Positions 46,701-56,933 are shown, counted from the first letter of the stretch. The stretch: 64,000 nt of DNA from Symsagittifera roscoffensis (GCF_963678635.1 NC_087067.1:47230001-47294000), one strand, 5' to 3'. Numbers and translations are program-made. Notes: generated by a model from the sequence alone, not told the origin.

Positions 46701-49700
46701 TATTTCTTTATTTCTTTAAAATATAAGATCATTTCCCCGAAATTTTGATGAAAGAGAAATGTTTCCTACTTATCGAGACAAATCAGTAGTAATAGCACTA
46801 ACTGAGATTTGAACAACATAAGACACATGTTTCGAAAGTTTCGATTTGGAGGGTTACCACGAGTTGTTACCACGGTAAATATATAAAAATGTTGATGAGG
46901 TTTTTTTTTAAAAAAAAAACTTTTTTCAATGAAATATTTGAGTTCACTGAGGGTCTAATACATTTACTATGGTTATATCATATGCAACCCAGAAATTTAA
47001 AAAGAGCATGGAAATAAAAAGTACTTGAAAGTAAATCAAATAAATTTTGAAAGCTATTAACGAAACTATCTCAAAATAAGAATTATATAAAGTTATCGTC
47101 AATTATGTGGAATAGAATTGTTTTGCAGCCTTCTCATAACTAGCAAAAATTATACGTTTCAAATTTCAAATCTGATTTTCATGAAATACGCTCAAATTAA
47201 AGACCAAAATCACTATTGTCAGTCATCAGCAAAAATTATTTAACAAACTGCATGAACGTAGCCTGACAATTTTTGAAAATTCAAAAAACTGAAAAAAGCC
47301 AAATTTCGGGAGTAAAAATAAACGCAGCGATGTGAAAGCCACAGTGGAGCTCACTCAAATTGTCAAATTTAAGTTATAAATTGCACATAAAAAAGACAGT
47401 ACTTGAATTGATCTTTAAAAACTTTCGACAACGGTAATTGTGATATATGTTTTTTAGAAAAAAGTGCCGTTGCTTTGTTTGGCCTGCGAGGTAAAATGTT
47501 CGAATTGGTAAAAACTTAGATGACAAAAACTATGTTCAAATTAATACCGAATACTTTGAATTAAAAGATACAGATTGTTGTGTCTCAAAGGATTGTGTTA
47601 GGGCCCCTTTGTTCATTAATTTCATCGATGATGTATCAAGTATTGTGAAATTTAGCAACGATTTTGTAAAATTATTCTGTATGTAATGATTGATTCATGA
47701 AACATCAATTATAATTATGATCAAAATAATGTGTTCTAATTAGCAAAACAATCAGAAGCTGAACCAGTGGATTTAGGTGGGAGGGGCGCCCTTCAGGTAT
47801 TCGAACCCCTGTCGACTTAAAAGGTCCCTCTTTGCACTAATTTGAGATATCCATTTTTAGTTGAAGGATCCTAAAATTTTTCTAAGGGCGCCTTCGGCGC
47901 CAATAAACAAGTAGAACTTGTTTCTGTTGGTTTCTAGGCTATGGGTAGAAAAGACTACCCGAGAAAACAAAAGAAATAAGTTTTTTTTTTAATATAGAGA
48001 ATGGTCTAAAGGTGCGAATAGAGAGGTTTTAAGTTTAATAAAGGTTTACCGGTAGAAAGGTCCATTGCATTGGATCAAAAAATTGTTTTTTTGTTCTCCC
48101 CTTAATGAGACACCTGAAAACGGGCCGTGTTGGCTTAATGGTGTTCCCCTAAACGATTCTAATTTGTGTTTATAAATTTTTTTATAAATAACTTCATAAC
48201 TAGATATCGTTTAGAAACAATTTATTATTATTATAAATACTAATTTTGAGGGAGAGCGAGCGCCGAAACGACACAATTTTTTTCTGGTCAAAATTTTCTA
48301 AAAAGTGCCTAAAAATTTTTCTATTAAATATTTGGTCAAAATAGGGTCCTTGTAGTGATTTGGGAGAGCTCGGAAAATCGTTTTGGTCGACCTAAAAATA
48401 TGTCGATAAAATGTCAAAAAAGTATTGAAAATCCGACCCCCCTCAAGAAAATCCTGCACTGGTTACTTTATTTTGATCTATATTGGACTTAACCATTGAT
48501 GAAAATGAGATGGTAAAATTAAATAGACTTGCAGGTTTTAGTATAACACTTTTTCTTCGGTCATCAAAATTTTAGAAATGTTCCTTAAAGCTAGAACAGA
48601 CTGGAAAAAATTGGAAAGTTTTACAAAAAACTAGACGATGAGAGGAGCGTGAAAAAACCCATTACTTTTTAAATGCTACCTTGTGAATGTGACCAAATAT
48701 TCGGCCACATATCGCTCGAATAACTGCACGAAGTTTCCCAGTTGAAGTGCCTCCCTTCTAGCAAGAAGAAGTTTGCGCTCATTTTCCTCACAAATCGCCT
48801 TTTGCTGCGACAAACTCACCTTCACGTGTGCCTTCGGCCTAAACATATTTTTTCTCACCAAAAAATTTTCAGTTTTTTTTCGTCGACGACATAAATAATT
48901 AATAGGGATATATTATTAAAAAATTAAAAGAGATTTATTGTCGCGGAAGACATTAATAACGAGACTTATTATGAAAAAATTATCTTTCAAACAGTTCTTA
49001 AGATTAATTCAGTTTTGAATAAAAAATTGTTGCAATATTTCGTTTGTTCTTTTAATTTTTGTCAAAGTTGACGTTTTGGGTTCGAATCTTACTTGGTGTT
49101 CACTTTTTGTTCACACAGTTGAAGCTTCTCCAGGATTTTATCACGAGTGGTGTTGATGATGATAGCAGAATACTCGTAGAACTTTTTCAGCACTTTCTGA
49201 AGGAATATTTTTTTCGTCTGCACAACTTCTTGGAATTCTAAAAATGCATAACTGGCTTTCGTGTTCAAAATAGATGCAGAAACGATTTGCCTAGCTAATC
49301 AGTCTTCCAGTGTAAACATAAATGAACTGGAATTCTCGGAAAGGAAAAGAAAATCAAACTAGTATTTACAAAGTATGTTAAGAAAAGAAAAAGTTCCAAG
49401 AAACAAAGGCAACCGGTTGCTGTGCAAGGAGCAACGAAAGTTCCGATCACAAAAATTAAATCTAGAAAAAAACGCAACTTATCTTTGATGATGGTTTTTG
49501 TTCGTTGGGCTATAAGCGGTTATGAATAAAAGCCTAGAATTTTAGGTTCATTTGATAGTGAGTGCATAATACACACATCTGACAATGGTTTTATCAAAAA
49601 TTTGTTCAGAAAATAGAAAAAAATTGAAAACAAGGATTTTTTTTTATTCTCAAGAAAGCGTTGTGGCGCATCGGTAGTGATGTTGCCCAGCAATCATATG

Positions 49701-50920
49701 ATTTCGGGTTCAAATTGCACGTGCGCTGCAAAAAGTTTAAAGCGGATTTCCTCTAAGCTGCGGAATTTTTTTTGGAATATTTTAGAAGGGTCCAAATCGC
49801 AACTACAAATCAGGGCTTTAACATGATATATCGCTTGATACTTTCTAATGATTATGTTTGGTACCTGCATTTGCGCAGAAAACAAAACAGAAAAAAAAAC
49901 CTAAAACACACCCGAATACAAAGTTCCCCCTTTTTCAGTGGTCGGAGCAACAGAAGACGAACAAAAAATATGGTTCAAAATTTAAATCCTAGTATTTCAA
50001 ATAAAATCATTCCACAAAAATTCACCTGCTAGCGTTATAGGATCCACAACCTCTATTACAGGCACCACTCCCACAGTTTCAAGTTCCATTAGCAACTTGT
50101 GCAAATGGCAGAAGGCCACATTGAACGAAGGCGTCCCAAGAAGCAGTCTCTCCTCCAGAAACAGCCTCACATTGGTCATTTTGTTCAAGTTTGCCCCACG
50201 TCTCCACAATTTGAAGTGCTTTTTAATTTTAAACTGTTTGAAAAATTTGAGACTTCTAAGAGTCCGGTAGATGAGAGCCTCGCGATGCCAGTCAGCCAGC
50301 GACATTGATTCAACGAATCCATCGTTGTGAACCCTCAAAATCCCAAAGTTAGACATCAGATAGTGTTCCCCTTTTGCATGTCTTTTGTCAATCAGCTCTA
50401 AACTGTACGGCTCCTCGGTGCTGACAGGTTGAAGGTAAACGAATTTTGCTATTTTCAAATGATTCGCTTTCATCAAATGCTGAGCATGTGCGACTCCAGC
50501 CATTTCACCACTAGAGGGCGAATTGAGATTGTATTCAGGCGCGAACTTCGGTTTTCCGATTGGTGGAATAACTTTGCTTTTAGACCCAGCAAAAGCTGCA
50601 GGTTCTTTCGGCATTCGGTACAAATCCATGTCCATGATTCTTCCGGTGGTTCTCTGGGTGTCTTGATCTTGGGTATCTGTCAACAAATTGGCGCCGAATA
50701 GCGAGTTTTGAATAGTTTCTAACTGGGTGACGTTTTGGGTTTCTTCTGCGGCAATTTCAAGAGCAATTGCAGGAATGAGTTTGTCGAAGTCGCGCAAGAG
50801 AAGTCCAGTTTTTTCCTTGAAAAGTCTCTCCCGTATTTTTGCTTCATCCGGATTGTACATTTCAACTCCTCCATATTTGTTGAAAGCGTCTACTTTAGAG
50901 GTGATTTTGTCGTCGAGGTC
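40502..50920 (-). CDS. Dynein heavy chain, axonemal type: stem and start of linker (11 exons)
   Basis: Exons on the minus strand: 50,920-50,026, 49,237-49,093, 48,838-48,680, 46,132-45,696, 45,380-45,094, 44,528-44,269, 43,781-43,616, 43,329-43,215, 42,615-42,476, 41,941-41,717 and 40,792-40,502. Every junction keeps phase, giving ~1,039 codons without a stop. The first exon has YLMSNFGILRV and WHREALIYRTLRSLKFFKQF, the conserved N-terminal segment of axonemal heavy chains. Exons 10-11 (RELWKFLQVAHSMITEW; NDRKTWREAVQKA) match the early linker (N2) region, where LW..........W and the RHW-type motif normally occur. The frame then stops, and no AAA+ motor is found downstream. The 5' end lies beyond 50,920, where the retroelement begins. 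It acts, if expressed, in cilia or flagella. Confidence 0.85.
41645..41699. repeat. Inverted repeat in dynein intron 10
   Basis: Arms of 21 bases (ACCAAGTGAACAATCTCCCC plus C, and its inverse with two mismatches) around a 13-base loop. A third copy of the arm lies at 41,539-41,561. It begins 18 bases inside the intron, just after exon 10. Confidence 0.8.
41717..41941 (-). CDS. Dynein heavy chain exon 10 (linker start)
   Basis: Acceptor TTTGGATTTTCAG (41,942), with an alternative in-phase acceptor 15 bases further at 41,926. Donor AAG followed by GTATAATA. It reads LWDMYRRVEARRELWKFLQV and HSMITEWTHFKF, corresponding to the conserved LW...W segment at the start of the linker. Confidence 0.8.
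42476..42615 (-). CDS. Dynein heavy chain exon 9
   Basis: Acceptor TATTTGTTCAG, donor CAG followed by GTTCGGAC. It reads QFVTLSDSGEAGETSQAMKN and DKCLYAVKLGVAEAKYLQ. Confidence 0.8.
43215..43329 (-). CDS. Dynein heavy chain exon 8, GC donor
   Basis: Acceptor CTCAATTTAG; the donor is CAG followed by GCAAGT, a canonical-looking GC-type 5' splice site. It reads FVRKKRLEMEVLVRSEFQKR, a likely coiled coil. Joining to exon 9 through this GC site keeps phase. Confidence 0.85.
43616..43781 (-). CDS. Dynein heavy chain exon 7
   Basis: Acceptor AATAATTCTAG, donor GTACGCTC. It reads EVNRAKVQLGEARPRLDHAH. Phases fit exons 6 and 8. Confidence 0.85.
44269..44528 (-). CDS. Dynein heavy chain exon 6
   Basis: Acceptor AATTGACTTCAG, donor GTAAGCAA. 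It reads TKRWIEQLETSLDLEWVSPE and IPRLNEFIEQVSAQLSKRAM. Confidence 0.85.
44918..44956 (-). repeat. Hairpin-family class B copy in dynein intron
   Basis: GGAACATTC followed by a TGTGC...GCACA hairpin and GTAACCGGCTA. Another copy, inverted, lies at 45,535-45,580 in the next intron. Confidence 0.6.
45094..45380 (-). CDS. Dynein heavy chain exon 5
   Basis: Acceptor TTTTCTGAAG, donor CAG followed by GTTGGAAT. It reads GLEIIAEGFIGQYEVLSQTD and DVKRMWCECEQSVNEYCDDG. The donor is weak but is the only one that keeps phase with exon 6. Confidence 0.75.
45696..46132 (-). CDS. Dynein heavy chain exon 4
   Basis: The acceptor follows a run of T ending CAG; donor GTAAGAGG. It begins RELQIFTKKMLEVYSHKDDL and ends in a Ser/Thr-rich stretch (SSSTAGSRSTVNLHRPSGS) likely to be a disordered insert. 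Confidence 0.8.
46133..47479. other. Dynein intron 3, first part; no gene seen
   Basis: AT-rich intron sequence with no exon I can support on either strand; the ORF at 46,547-46,732 has no family signature. Confidence 0.45.
47480..47700 (+). pseudogene. Non-LTR reverse transcriptase remnant in dynein intron
   Basis: The frame reads QRIVLGP, then after a one-base shift PLFINFIDDVSSIVKFSNDF, the GVPQGSVLGPLLFxIxINDL block plus the start of the catalytic FADD segment. Opposite in orientation to the dynein gene. Short and inactive. Confidence 0.7.
47765..48464. mobile_element. hAT-like MITE, ~700 bases, in dynein intron
   Basis: The left end is CCAGTGGATTTAGGTGGGAG and the right end AGAAAATCCTGCACTGG, an inverted pair. 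The internal GGCGCCTTCGGCGCC palindrome and TTGGTCGACCTAAAAATATG match the copy at 15,868-16,172; 47,905-48,235 looks like extra sequence inserted in it. Confidence 0.65.
48680..48838 (-). CDS. Dynein heavy chain exon 3
   Basis: Acceptor AATATGTTTAG, donor GTAGCATT. It reads PKAHVKVSLSQQKAICEENE and a helical, charged stretch. Phases fit. Confidence 0.85.
49093..49237 (-). CDS. Dynein heavy chain exon 2
   Basis: Acceptor TGCATTTTTAG, donor GTAAGATT. It reads FQEVVQTKKIFLQKVLKKFY. Phases 1 in and 2 out fit both neighbours. Confidence 0.85.
49405..49455 (+). repeat. Hairpin-family class B copy in dynein intron
   Basis: AACCGGTTGCTGTGCAAGGA followed by AAGTTCCGATCAC. A related terminal block lies at 49,905-49,945. 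Confidence 0.55.
49655..49735 (+). repeat. tRNA-like SINE head in dynein intron
   Basis: A box TTGTGGCGCATCGGTAGTG and B box TCGGGTTCAAATTGC are spaced ~50 bases apart as in tRNA genes. No complete cloverleaf is evident, so SINE-derived rather than a tRNA gene. Confidence 0.55.
50026..50920 (-). CDS. Dynein heavy chain exon (first in window)
   Basis: The acceptor AATTGTTTTAG precedes GACCTCGACG; the donor is GTGAATTTTT after codon phase 1. It encodes ~298 residues including YGGVEMYNPDEAK and the WHREALIYRTLRSLKFFKQF block. Upstream coding exons are not seen. Confidence 0.85.
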
Positions 50921-51325
50921 CTAAAACAATTCCCATCAATGATCGGAACAATCTGAATCATTGATGTCGCAAGCAGATCATCAAAACATAGCGAATTCTA
51001 TGTTTTGCTTTATTGATCATCTTCTGATTTTTATGGGCTAACAAGATAGAAATTTATTATTGCATTTATGCTTAGAGTTCAATTCAAAGCTTCTCTGCGA
51101 AAGTTTTTATTCAAGTTTGCCTCAAATGTCAACCACTTACAAGTTTTAATTTTTCTGATTTTTCGCTCTTCAAATTGGTTATTTAAAATAAGGTCTTGTG
51201 AAAATACCTGACAATTGGAACCTGATCTAAACTATATTTTATGATTGGATAAATTAGATATTTTACCACTGTAAAGTATTTAATATTAACCAATCATGAT
51301 CCATTTAACTAACAACCCACTTATT
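50921..51325. other. Flank between dynein exon and retroelement; no gene seen
   Basis: Intron or upstream flank of the dynein gene. No further dynein exon is recognised before the retroelement begins. Confidence 0.4.
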
Positions 51326-51331
51326 TGTAAG

Positions 51332-51357
51332 TGCTGAAATTACTTGTAATTTCAGCA
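51332..51357. repeat. Perfect 12-base palindrome at the element edge
   Basis: TGCTGAAATTAC, two T, then GTAATTTCAGCA. It follows TGTAAG at 51,326 and lies where composition changes, so it may mark the 5' end of the LTR or a host target structure. Confidence 0.8.
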
Positions 51358-51601
51358 CCAGAGAGATTTGAATTTAACTTAGAAATTAGTTGCCTCTCCA
51401 AGAGAACTTCAGCAGCCGCAATAAACCAGTATACCCTAGATCTATTGAGCCTAGCAGAGACTAGTTAAACAACCTGAGACTAGATAGTATAAGAGTAAGA
51501 TTAGGATCGGTATTAGACTAAGAAGTTGCACGAATCTATCCGGCCGAAAATAAGATAGCGTGACGAGCAGACGGTGTACCCTATCCGAAATTACTCTATG
51601 A

Positions 51602-51931
51602 GTTAACCACATCGATCCTAACTCATCTGGTGCGACCATAAGTCTCGAACAAGACCTTAATAGCTTAGAATTAACCAAAAAAAGATTAGAATTTAGACAA
51701 AACATTTTTAAAATGTTATACGACGATAATTTAATCGAAATGTCTCTACGACTCAATAGATCAGAGCCAATATTCCGAACGATAACAGAACTATCCGGAA
51801 TTGCAAGAAGACCTCGAACCAGAGACGACATACGACAAAGTAGAAACTTACCAAATAGTTATATGATAGTACGGCAAAAGCCAACACAGACTTTTATATT
51901 TAGATTTTCATTTGCAAACATAAAATCTTGA
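51602..51931 (+). CDS. Possible leader ORF in the retroelement
   Basis: The frame is open from 51,602, with the first ATG at 51,713. The 72 codons from the ATG include LYDDNLIEMSLRLNRSEP and a basic stretch (ARRPRTRDDIRQSR). No family recognised. A 126-codon frame on the opposite strand (51,451-51,831) is also open. It may be part of the LTR or an untranslated leader. Confidence 0.3.
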   Translation, partial: VNHIDPNSSGATISLEQDLNSLELTKKRLEFRQNIFKMLYDDNLIEMSLRLNRSEPIFRTITELSGIARRPRTRDDIRQSRNLPNSYMIVRQKPTQTFIFRFSFANIKS

Positions 51932-52244
51932 AGTCAATCTTCATAATCATCTCAGGTGCTAAACAAAACTATTAATATACAATAACGATCGATAAAAAGA
52001 TCTCAGATCGTTTTCCTAAAATTCTGCAGTATTATATAAAACATGTTTGGAAAATATTTATTGAAAATCAAAACAAGAATTAGTAGCATGACAATAAACT
52101 GTTAGTAATCATAAAATCATCAGTTGTCCCAGCTTCATCACCTAAACATAACAGCATTCATAAGCTCACTAATATCATTAAAAAACTAAATCTTTTTCTT
52201 AAACAAATTTAAACCATTTTAAACTTAAATTCACTTAATTTTAA

Positions 52245-52335
52245 AATCAGATCATCAAGGCTTATCCTTGGATCTTAATTCATTTTCTATTTAATTAAAT
52301 TTAAAACTTGATCATCAAGGCCTATCCTTGGATCA
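52245..52335. repeat. Direct repeat GATCATCAAGGC(C/T)TATCC in leader
   Basis: GATCATCAAGGCTTATCC plus TTGGATC occurs at 52,251 and again at 52,309. Each copy is itself partly palindromic (GATC...CAAGG...CCTTG-GATC). Candidate primer-binding, packaging or protein-binding region. Confidence 0.6.
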
Positions 52336-52389
52336 AAAAGAACAATTTTGTTCTCCCCCACCCACTTAGCTAGTGTCTAACGACCTCAA

Positions 52390-52770
52390 ACGTCGATTCA
52401 CTATCCAACCCTTTCAAAAAACCCAAGACTAATAGAAATTTTTGAACAAAACTAATCATTCAAATTAGGATAAACAGTGAAGAACTTCGGTAATTCATCC
52501 TTCACTTGAACCCTCCTCTTATCAAGACCCAGGATAAATCTTAGACTTAGTAAGTTTAAAATAGTATCTAACGAACCACTCGCGTTCTAATTATACCTGA
52601 AACTTGTGGATCGATTTACTATTCTCCAACCCTTGAACACAATCACTACCCCTAAGTAAGATTAAGTAAGTTAACACCTTAGCTTATACTAGCCACGAGA
52701 AAGTAAAAAATCATTCTTCGGAATCGATATACTTTTCTCTCCAACCCTGAAAGATAGACCCAGGTTAAGC
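52390..52770. repeat. Three degenerate copies of TCGATnnACT..TCCAACCCT in leader
   Basis: Copies start near 52,393 (TCGATTCACTATCCAACCCT), 52,614 (TCGATTTACTATTCTCCAAC) and 52,727 (TCGATATACTTTTCTCTCCA). They are separated by ~220 and ~115 bases and are embedded in partly similar sequence. Function unknown. Confidence 0.55.
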
Positions 52771-52852
52771 TAACGAAAAAAAATCGTAAGAACTAACAGT
52801 TTAAGAAAATAGAAATCATCTAACAAATTTTGCATCCGTCATCCTAAACCTT

Positions 52853-53320
52853 ATGTCATTTAAAAATCTAGGAAACAAACAAACAATCGTTTTACACAAC
52901 TGTGAAATAGATAACAAAAAATACGACCTTGTAATCACACCTCATACACAAACAGTTGGATATATTAGAACAAAACGACAAACACTAAAAAGGAAAATAA
53001 TAACCAAACAAAGACAAATAACACGAAAAAGATTTTCCAAAAATAGAAACGCATTTTCAGAATCAGAAGCCAGCAATTTAGACGAACTTTAAAAATTAAA
53101 AGAATCTATAGATAAAAATTGCCCCATTCACGATCAATTATATTTTTCCGACTCAGAAACAACTTCAAATTCATCAAAAAGAGGAAAAAGAAGAATAAAA
53201 AAGCAATATAAACACAAACCAGTACATTTATATAATTGGAATCAACCGATTGGACACATCGATAATTACCTATTAACAGTCATTAAACGAAAAAATGAGC
53301 CAAACACACACTCCAAGTGA
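52853..53320 (+). pseudogene. Basic pre-gag ORF with one internal TAA
   Basis: The ATG at 52,853 opens 79 codons with a Lys/Arg-rich segment (KRQTLKRKIITKQRQITRKR) that looks like a nuclear-localisation or RNA-binding region. After TAA at 53,090 the same frame stays open for 75 more codons, again with a basic run (SSKRGKRRIKKQYKHK), to a TGA at 53,318, overlapping the gag start at 53,295 by 26 bases. I recognise no homolog. By position and composition it could be an accessory regulator; that is inference. Confidence 0.5.
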
Positions 53321-53630
53321 AGATAGTCCAGATGATGACGATATCTACCCCTTCCTCGTAGATGCACCCGATAATAGAGGACAGCATGATTTTTGCAAGA
53401 ATTTACTCCTAAATTTATTTGAACCCGGAATCAGCCCATGTAAAGCAGAGTTCCCAGATGTAAAAATTAAAAGACAAATTATTGATCACTATCTGAAAGA
53501 TATATGTAATTTGACACAACAATACGGAACCTACACCATAGAATTCAGCTCACCAAACCCGAATCATCGCAAATATGTAATTCAAACAGACGACCTTGAT
53601 TTAGAATTTTCAAAAGTATTCTCAGAATAA
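53295..53630 (+). pseudogene. gag, N-terminal segment, ends at in-frame TAA
   Basis: The ATG at 53,295 opens 111 codons with a very acidic start (SEDSPDDDDIYPF). It ends at TAA 53,628, but the same frame stays open beyond. Presumed start of the structural polyprotein. No matrix-type signature is recognised and there is no obvious myristoylation site. Confidence 0.6.
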
Positions 53631-55436
53631 ATAAAAAGCATACAATATCATAACTCACAAAGAGCAAACTCCATATTTACTAATGAAGTTTTTGCAATAA
53701 TATATAGTTATATCTCAATATTAGAAAACGAAATCCCAATCCCAAATGTCTCACCGACAGAGACATCTAAACATATAAAGGTACGACATGAAATCACACT
53801 ATTTTCAACTTTCCTACATATAATTAAAGAAAATTTCACTAAAGATGAAGTTTCACAACATACAAAACATGACTTACAAAAAATTTTGGCATGGTTTATA
53901 ATAGATTATTTCACACATAATATAGATTTAATTTCACAAGCAAGAAAAATTTTTAGACCTCAAAATTCAAACGATGATACCGCCATCACAGAACAATCAG
54001 ACTACGTTTGGGACCCCGAATGGTCTCATTATGCATTCATAAATATCCCACAATCAATCTCAAGTCAAGCAATAAGTACAATATCTTATACAAGAGATTA
54101 TGTAAGAGTAGTACCATTAACCATTGATGCAACACCATTAAACTACAATACATTTTTACCTGATACGCGACATAACAGTTTAAATTCGTCCGTCATACAC
54201 AATGAAAACCTTAATGGAACTAGGAATCTCACTCAACAAGATATTCAGACACCATCACACTTCATAAATGAAGAAATTGTCCAAACAACAACAACAACTA
54301 CACAACAAAGTATTTCACCGATACGTCCAAATTTAACAACACCAAGAAATACAAACACTTCACTAGCACAGGTAACCTTACAATCAACCGTTAAACCTTC
54401 GGTTGCTCCAAAATATTCAGAAATGGATTATCAAACATATAGACCCATGACAATACCGTCAAAAACACGCAGAAAGTTCACAAGAAACAATTTTGCGGAA
54501 CACAAATATAATTACACACATTCATCAAAAACAAACTATCCCCCACGAAAAAAAAATAATAATCAGATAAGATCTCGATATTGGGATAATCCAATGGCAA
54601 CAACCAACTCAGTAAATTTTCAAACTAATTCACATCCTCCACAGGATCGTAGTGAAAATTACCAATTCTTTCAACAGAATAAAAATAAAAAACAAACACC
54701 TCATCAAACGGATTACCTATCCTCTGATGATGATTATTTACAACCAAATATATTTGCACCATATACCCAAGAATATCGCGGACAAGGAGTGCAAAAACCA
54801 TATACATATCATAGAATTTTTTCTCCACATCAAATAGATACACAAAATCAACAACCAATACAAATGCAAAACCCAATTAATACACAATCTTTTCAACCAA
54901 TTCAGCCACAAAACCCAATGATTACACACTCATATCAACCAACACAAATGCAAAATGAAATACCACTTCCATATTACCTTCAACAACACGAAATAACAAA
55001 AAATCAACTTTCAAATTTCTCACAAATGCCCAATGCAGCAGAATCATTACAAATGACAATGAATCCATACCTTATGGGTGGATCATCAATAACATCAAAC
55101 AAACCATTAATGGTATTCACAGGAACAGACCCTGAATATTCTGTAGAAGATTATTTAAATGCAGTAACAGCAAATTTAATTTTAAATATAGGACCTGAAC
55201 CAATTAATACGCCACTACATCAAAACTGGATACATCGACGCACAGCGTTGATACAGACAACCTTAGACAACGCAGCCCAAAAATGGTTTTCAGTATTGCC
55301 TATAGAAATAAAATCAAATTGGAAAAGATTTACACAAGAATTTTCAAAAATGTTTGACTCCGAAAGAAACAAACAACAGCAAAGAGTTTTATGTAATGAA
55401 ATTCGCAGATTACCAAATGAAACCATCAAACAATAA
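53631..55436 (+). pseudogene. gag, central segment (capsid region)
   Basis: The frame continues from the TAA at 53,628 without another stop to TAA 55,434. The N-terminal half contains a Thr/Gln-rich region and a degenerate repeat of PIQMQNPINTQSFQP type (about 54,850-54,960). The C-terminal part (from ~55,080) resembles a retrotransposon capsid: VFTGTDPEYSVEDYLNAV, then AAQKWFSVLPIEIKSNWKRF and RRLPNETIKQ, the usual YFxG...W...L.....I..W..F pattern of Ty3/Gypsy gag. Translation from the TTG at 53,886 has no special support. Confidence 0.7.
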
Positions 55437-56933
55437 GCAGTACGTATCGAAACACTAGTTCGAAAAGCATATTCATTAAATACACACGACTATAAAAACA
55501 CAAAAATGACAGAAATCTTAATGATGACCTTAACACCTCAATTAAGGAAAATAGCAATAAAAAAGAGAGCATCCCATCCCTCCTCAATTCGAGAGCCCGA
55601 TTTAGATTTTTGAAAACTAGTAGACAAACTAGAGCAAGCGGAAATCACAATGAAACTTGAAGAAACAGAAAATCTGAAATTACAATATGTTAACCGAATT
55701 GAAACAAATACCACAAATATCAACAATATACAGGAATCAGATACAGACCTCGTTGAAAAAATCACTGAAATACTCAATATTTATGAAAAACATCCAAACT
55801 TTAAAGGCAAACCATCTTTCAAAAAATGGTGTAATTATTGCCGACGATACGGACATAGTATTTCTGAATGTAGACAAAAACAACAGGACAATCAAAACAA
55901 ACCTCAAAAATATAAAGAACCAAATAAATCATTCTATCAGTACATGAAAAAAGATCAAAATCTACCGAACAAAAATGTATACAGCAACAACAGTTCAGGA
56001 AAACCACTTCCGAACAATACCAATTACACGAGAACTCAATCACCATATAACTCAAATTATAGAGGAAGATCACCAGAACGAAGAAATACACAAAATTCAT
56101 CACAAAATCATTACAATAGACCAAATAGTCAAAATAACTACTCCAGATCAAATTCGAATACAACACAATTTGTTTCTAGATCAAATTCCCAATCAAGGAA
56201 TAAATACTATCCAAACAATCAATCACGAAACTCATCATATAATAGAAATAGAAACTACTCCAATAATCGAAATAGAAGTTATTCAAACAACCGAAATCAG
56301 AATTACCCGAATAATCGATCAAGGAATAACTCATATAACAGATCAAACTATAACAGATCAAACGATAATTATCAAAACAGATCACGAAACAATTCACAAA
56401 ATCGACATTCAAGTTATAATAATCGTTATAGAAATTATTCCCAATCACCACACAGAAATAATAACCATTATAATAATTCCAACAATCGCCACAGAAGTAG
56501 TACACCTAAACATCAAAGACATATAAATCAAGTACAATCAAATCCGGAAACAACATCAGACCCCCCAGGTATTGATGACACAGTAGATGATACACTACAA
56601 CTAAATCAAATAAACTGTGAATCATCAGATTCAGAAAGTGATACAGAAAACACTATCTCCATCAATATGATAGCAGTTGAAAATGACTACGAACCTATTA
56701 TATATGAACAACCTTTTTCATCACATATATATGAAAACCAATTAGAACTCCTTCACAATTATTATATTGAACCCATCCATTCCACACAAACAACACAAGA
56801 AACTAACGAAATCAACACTACAAATCAATCCAATGAAAATGACAAAACAAAATGCTTGAATACAAATCACATCTATCAAAATATACAAAAAGAACAACCT
56901 AAAGAAAAAATTTGGACAATACCATTTCTTTAA
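55437..56933 (+). pseudogene. gag, nucleocapsid segment with zinc knuckle and Asn/Arg/Ser-rich tail
   Basis: The same frame goes on past TAA 55,434, with TAG at 55,602 and 55,617, then is open to TAA 56,931. A CCHC zinc knuckle, CNYCRRYGHSISEC, lies at 55,830-55,871. It is followed by about 170 codons of strongly Asn-, Arg-, Ser- and Tyr-rich low complexity (NNRNRSYSNNRNQNYPNNR type), expected to bind nucleic acid and be disordered. An acidic stretch follows (ESSDSESDTEN, ~56,620). Confidence 0.75.

Noticed and set aside
54625-56505. Long antisense frames in gag (54,625-54,929, 55,819-56,505) and 56,899-57,189
   Set aside because: They are shadows of an A-rich, T-poor coding strand; their translations are low complexity and lie opposite the zinc knuckle and protease.
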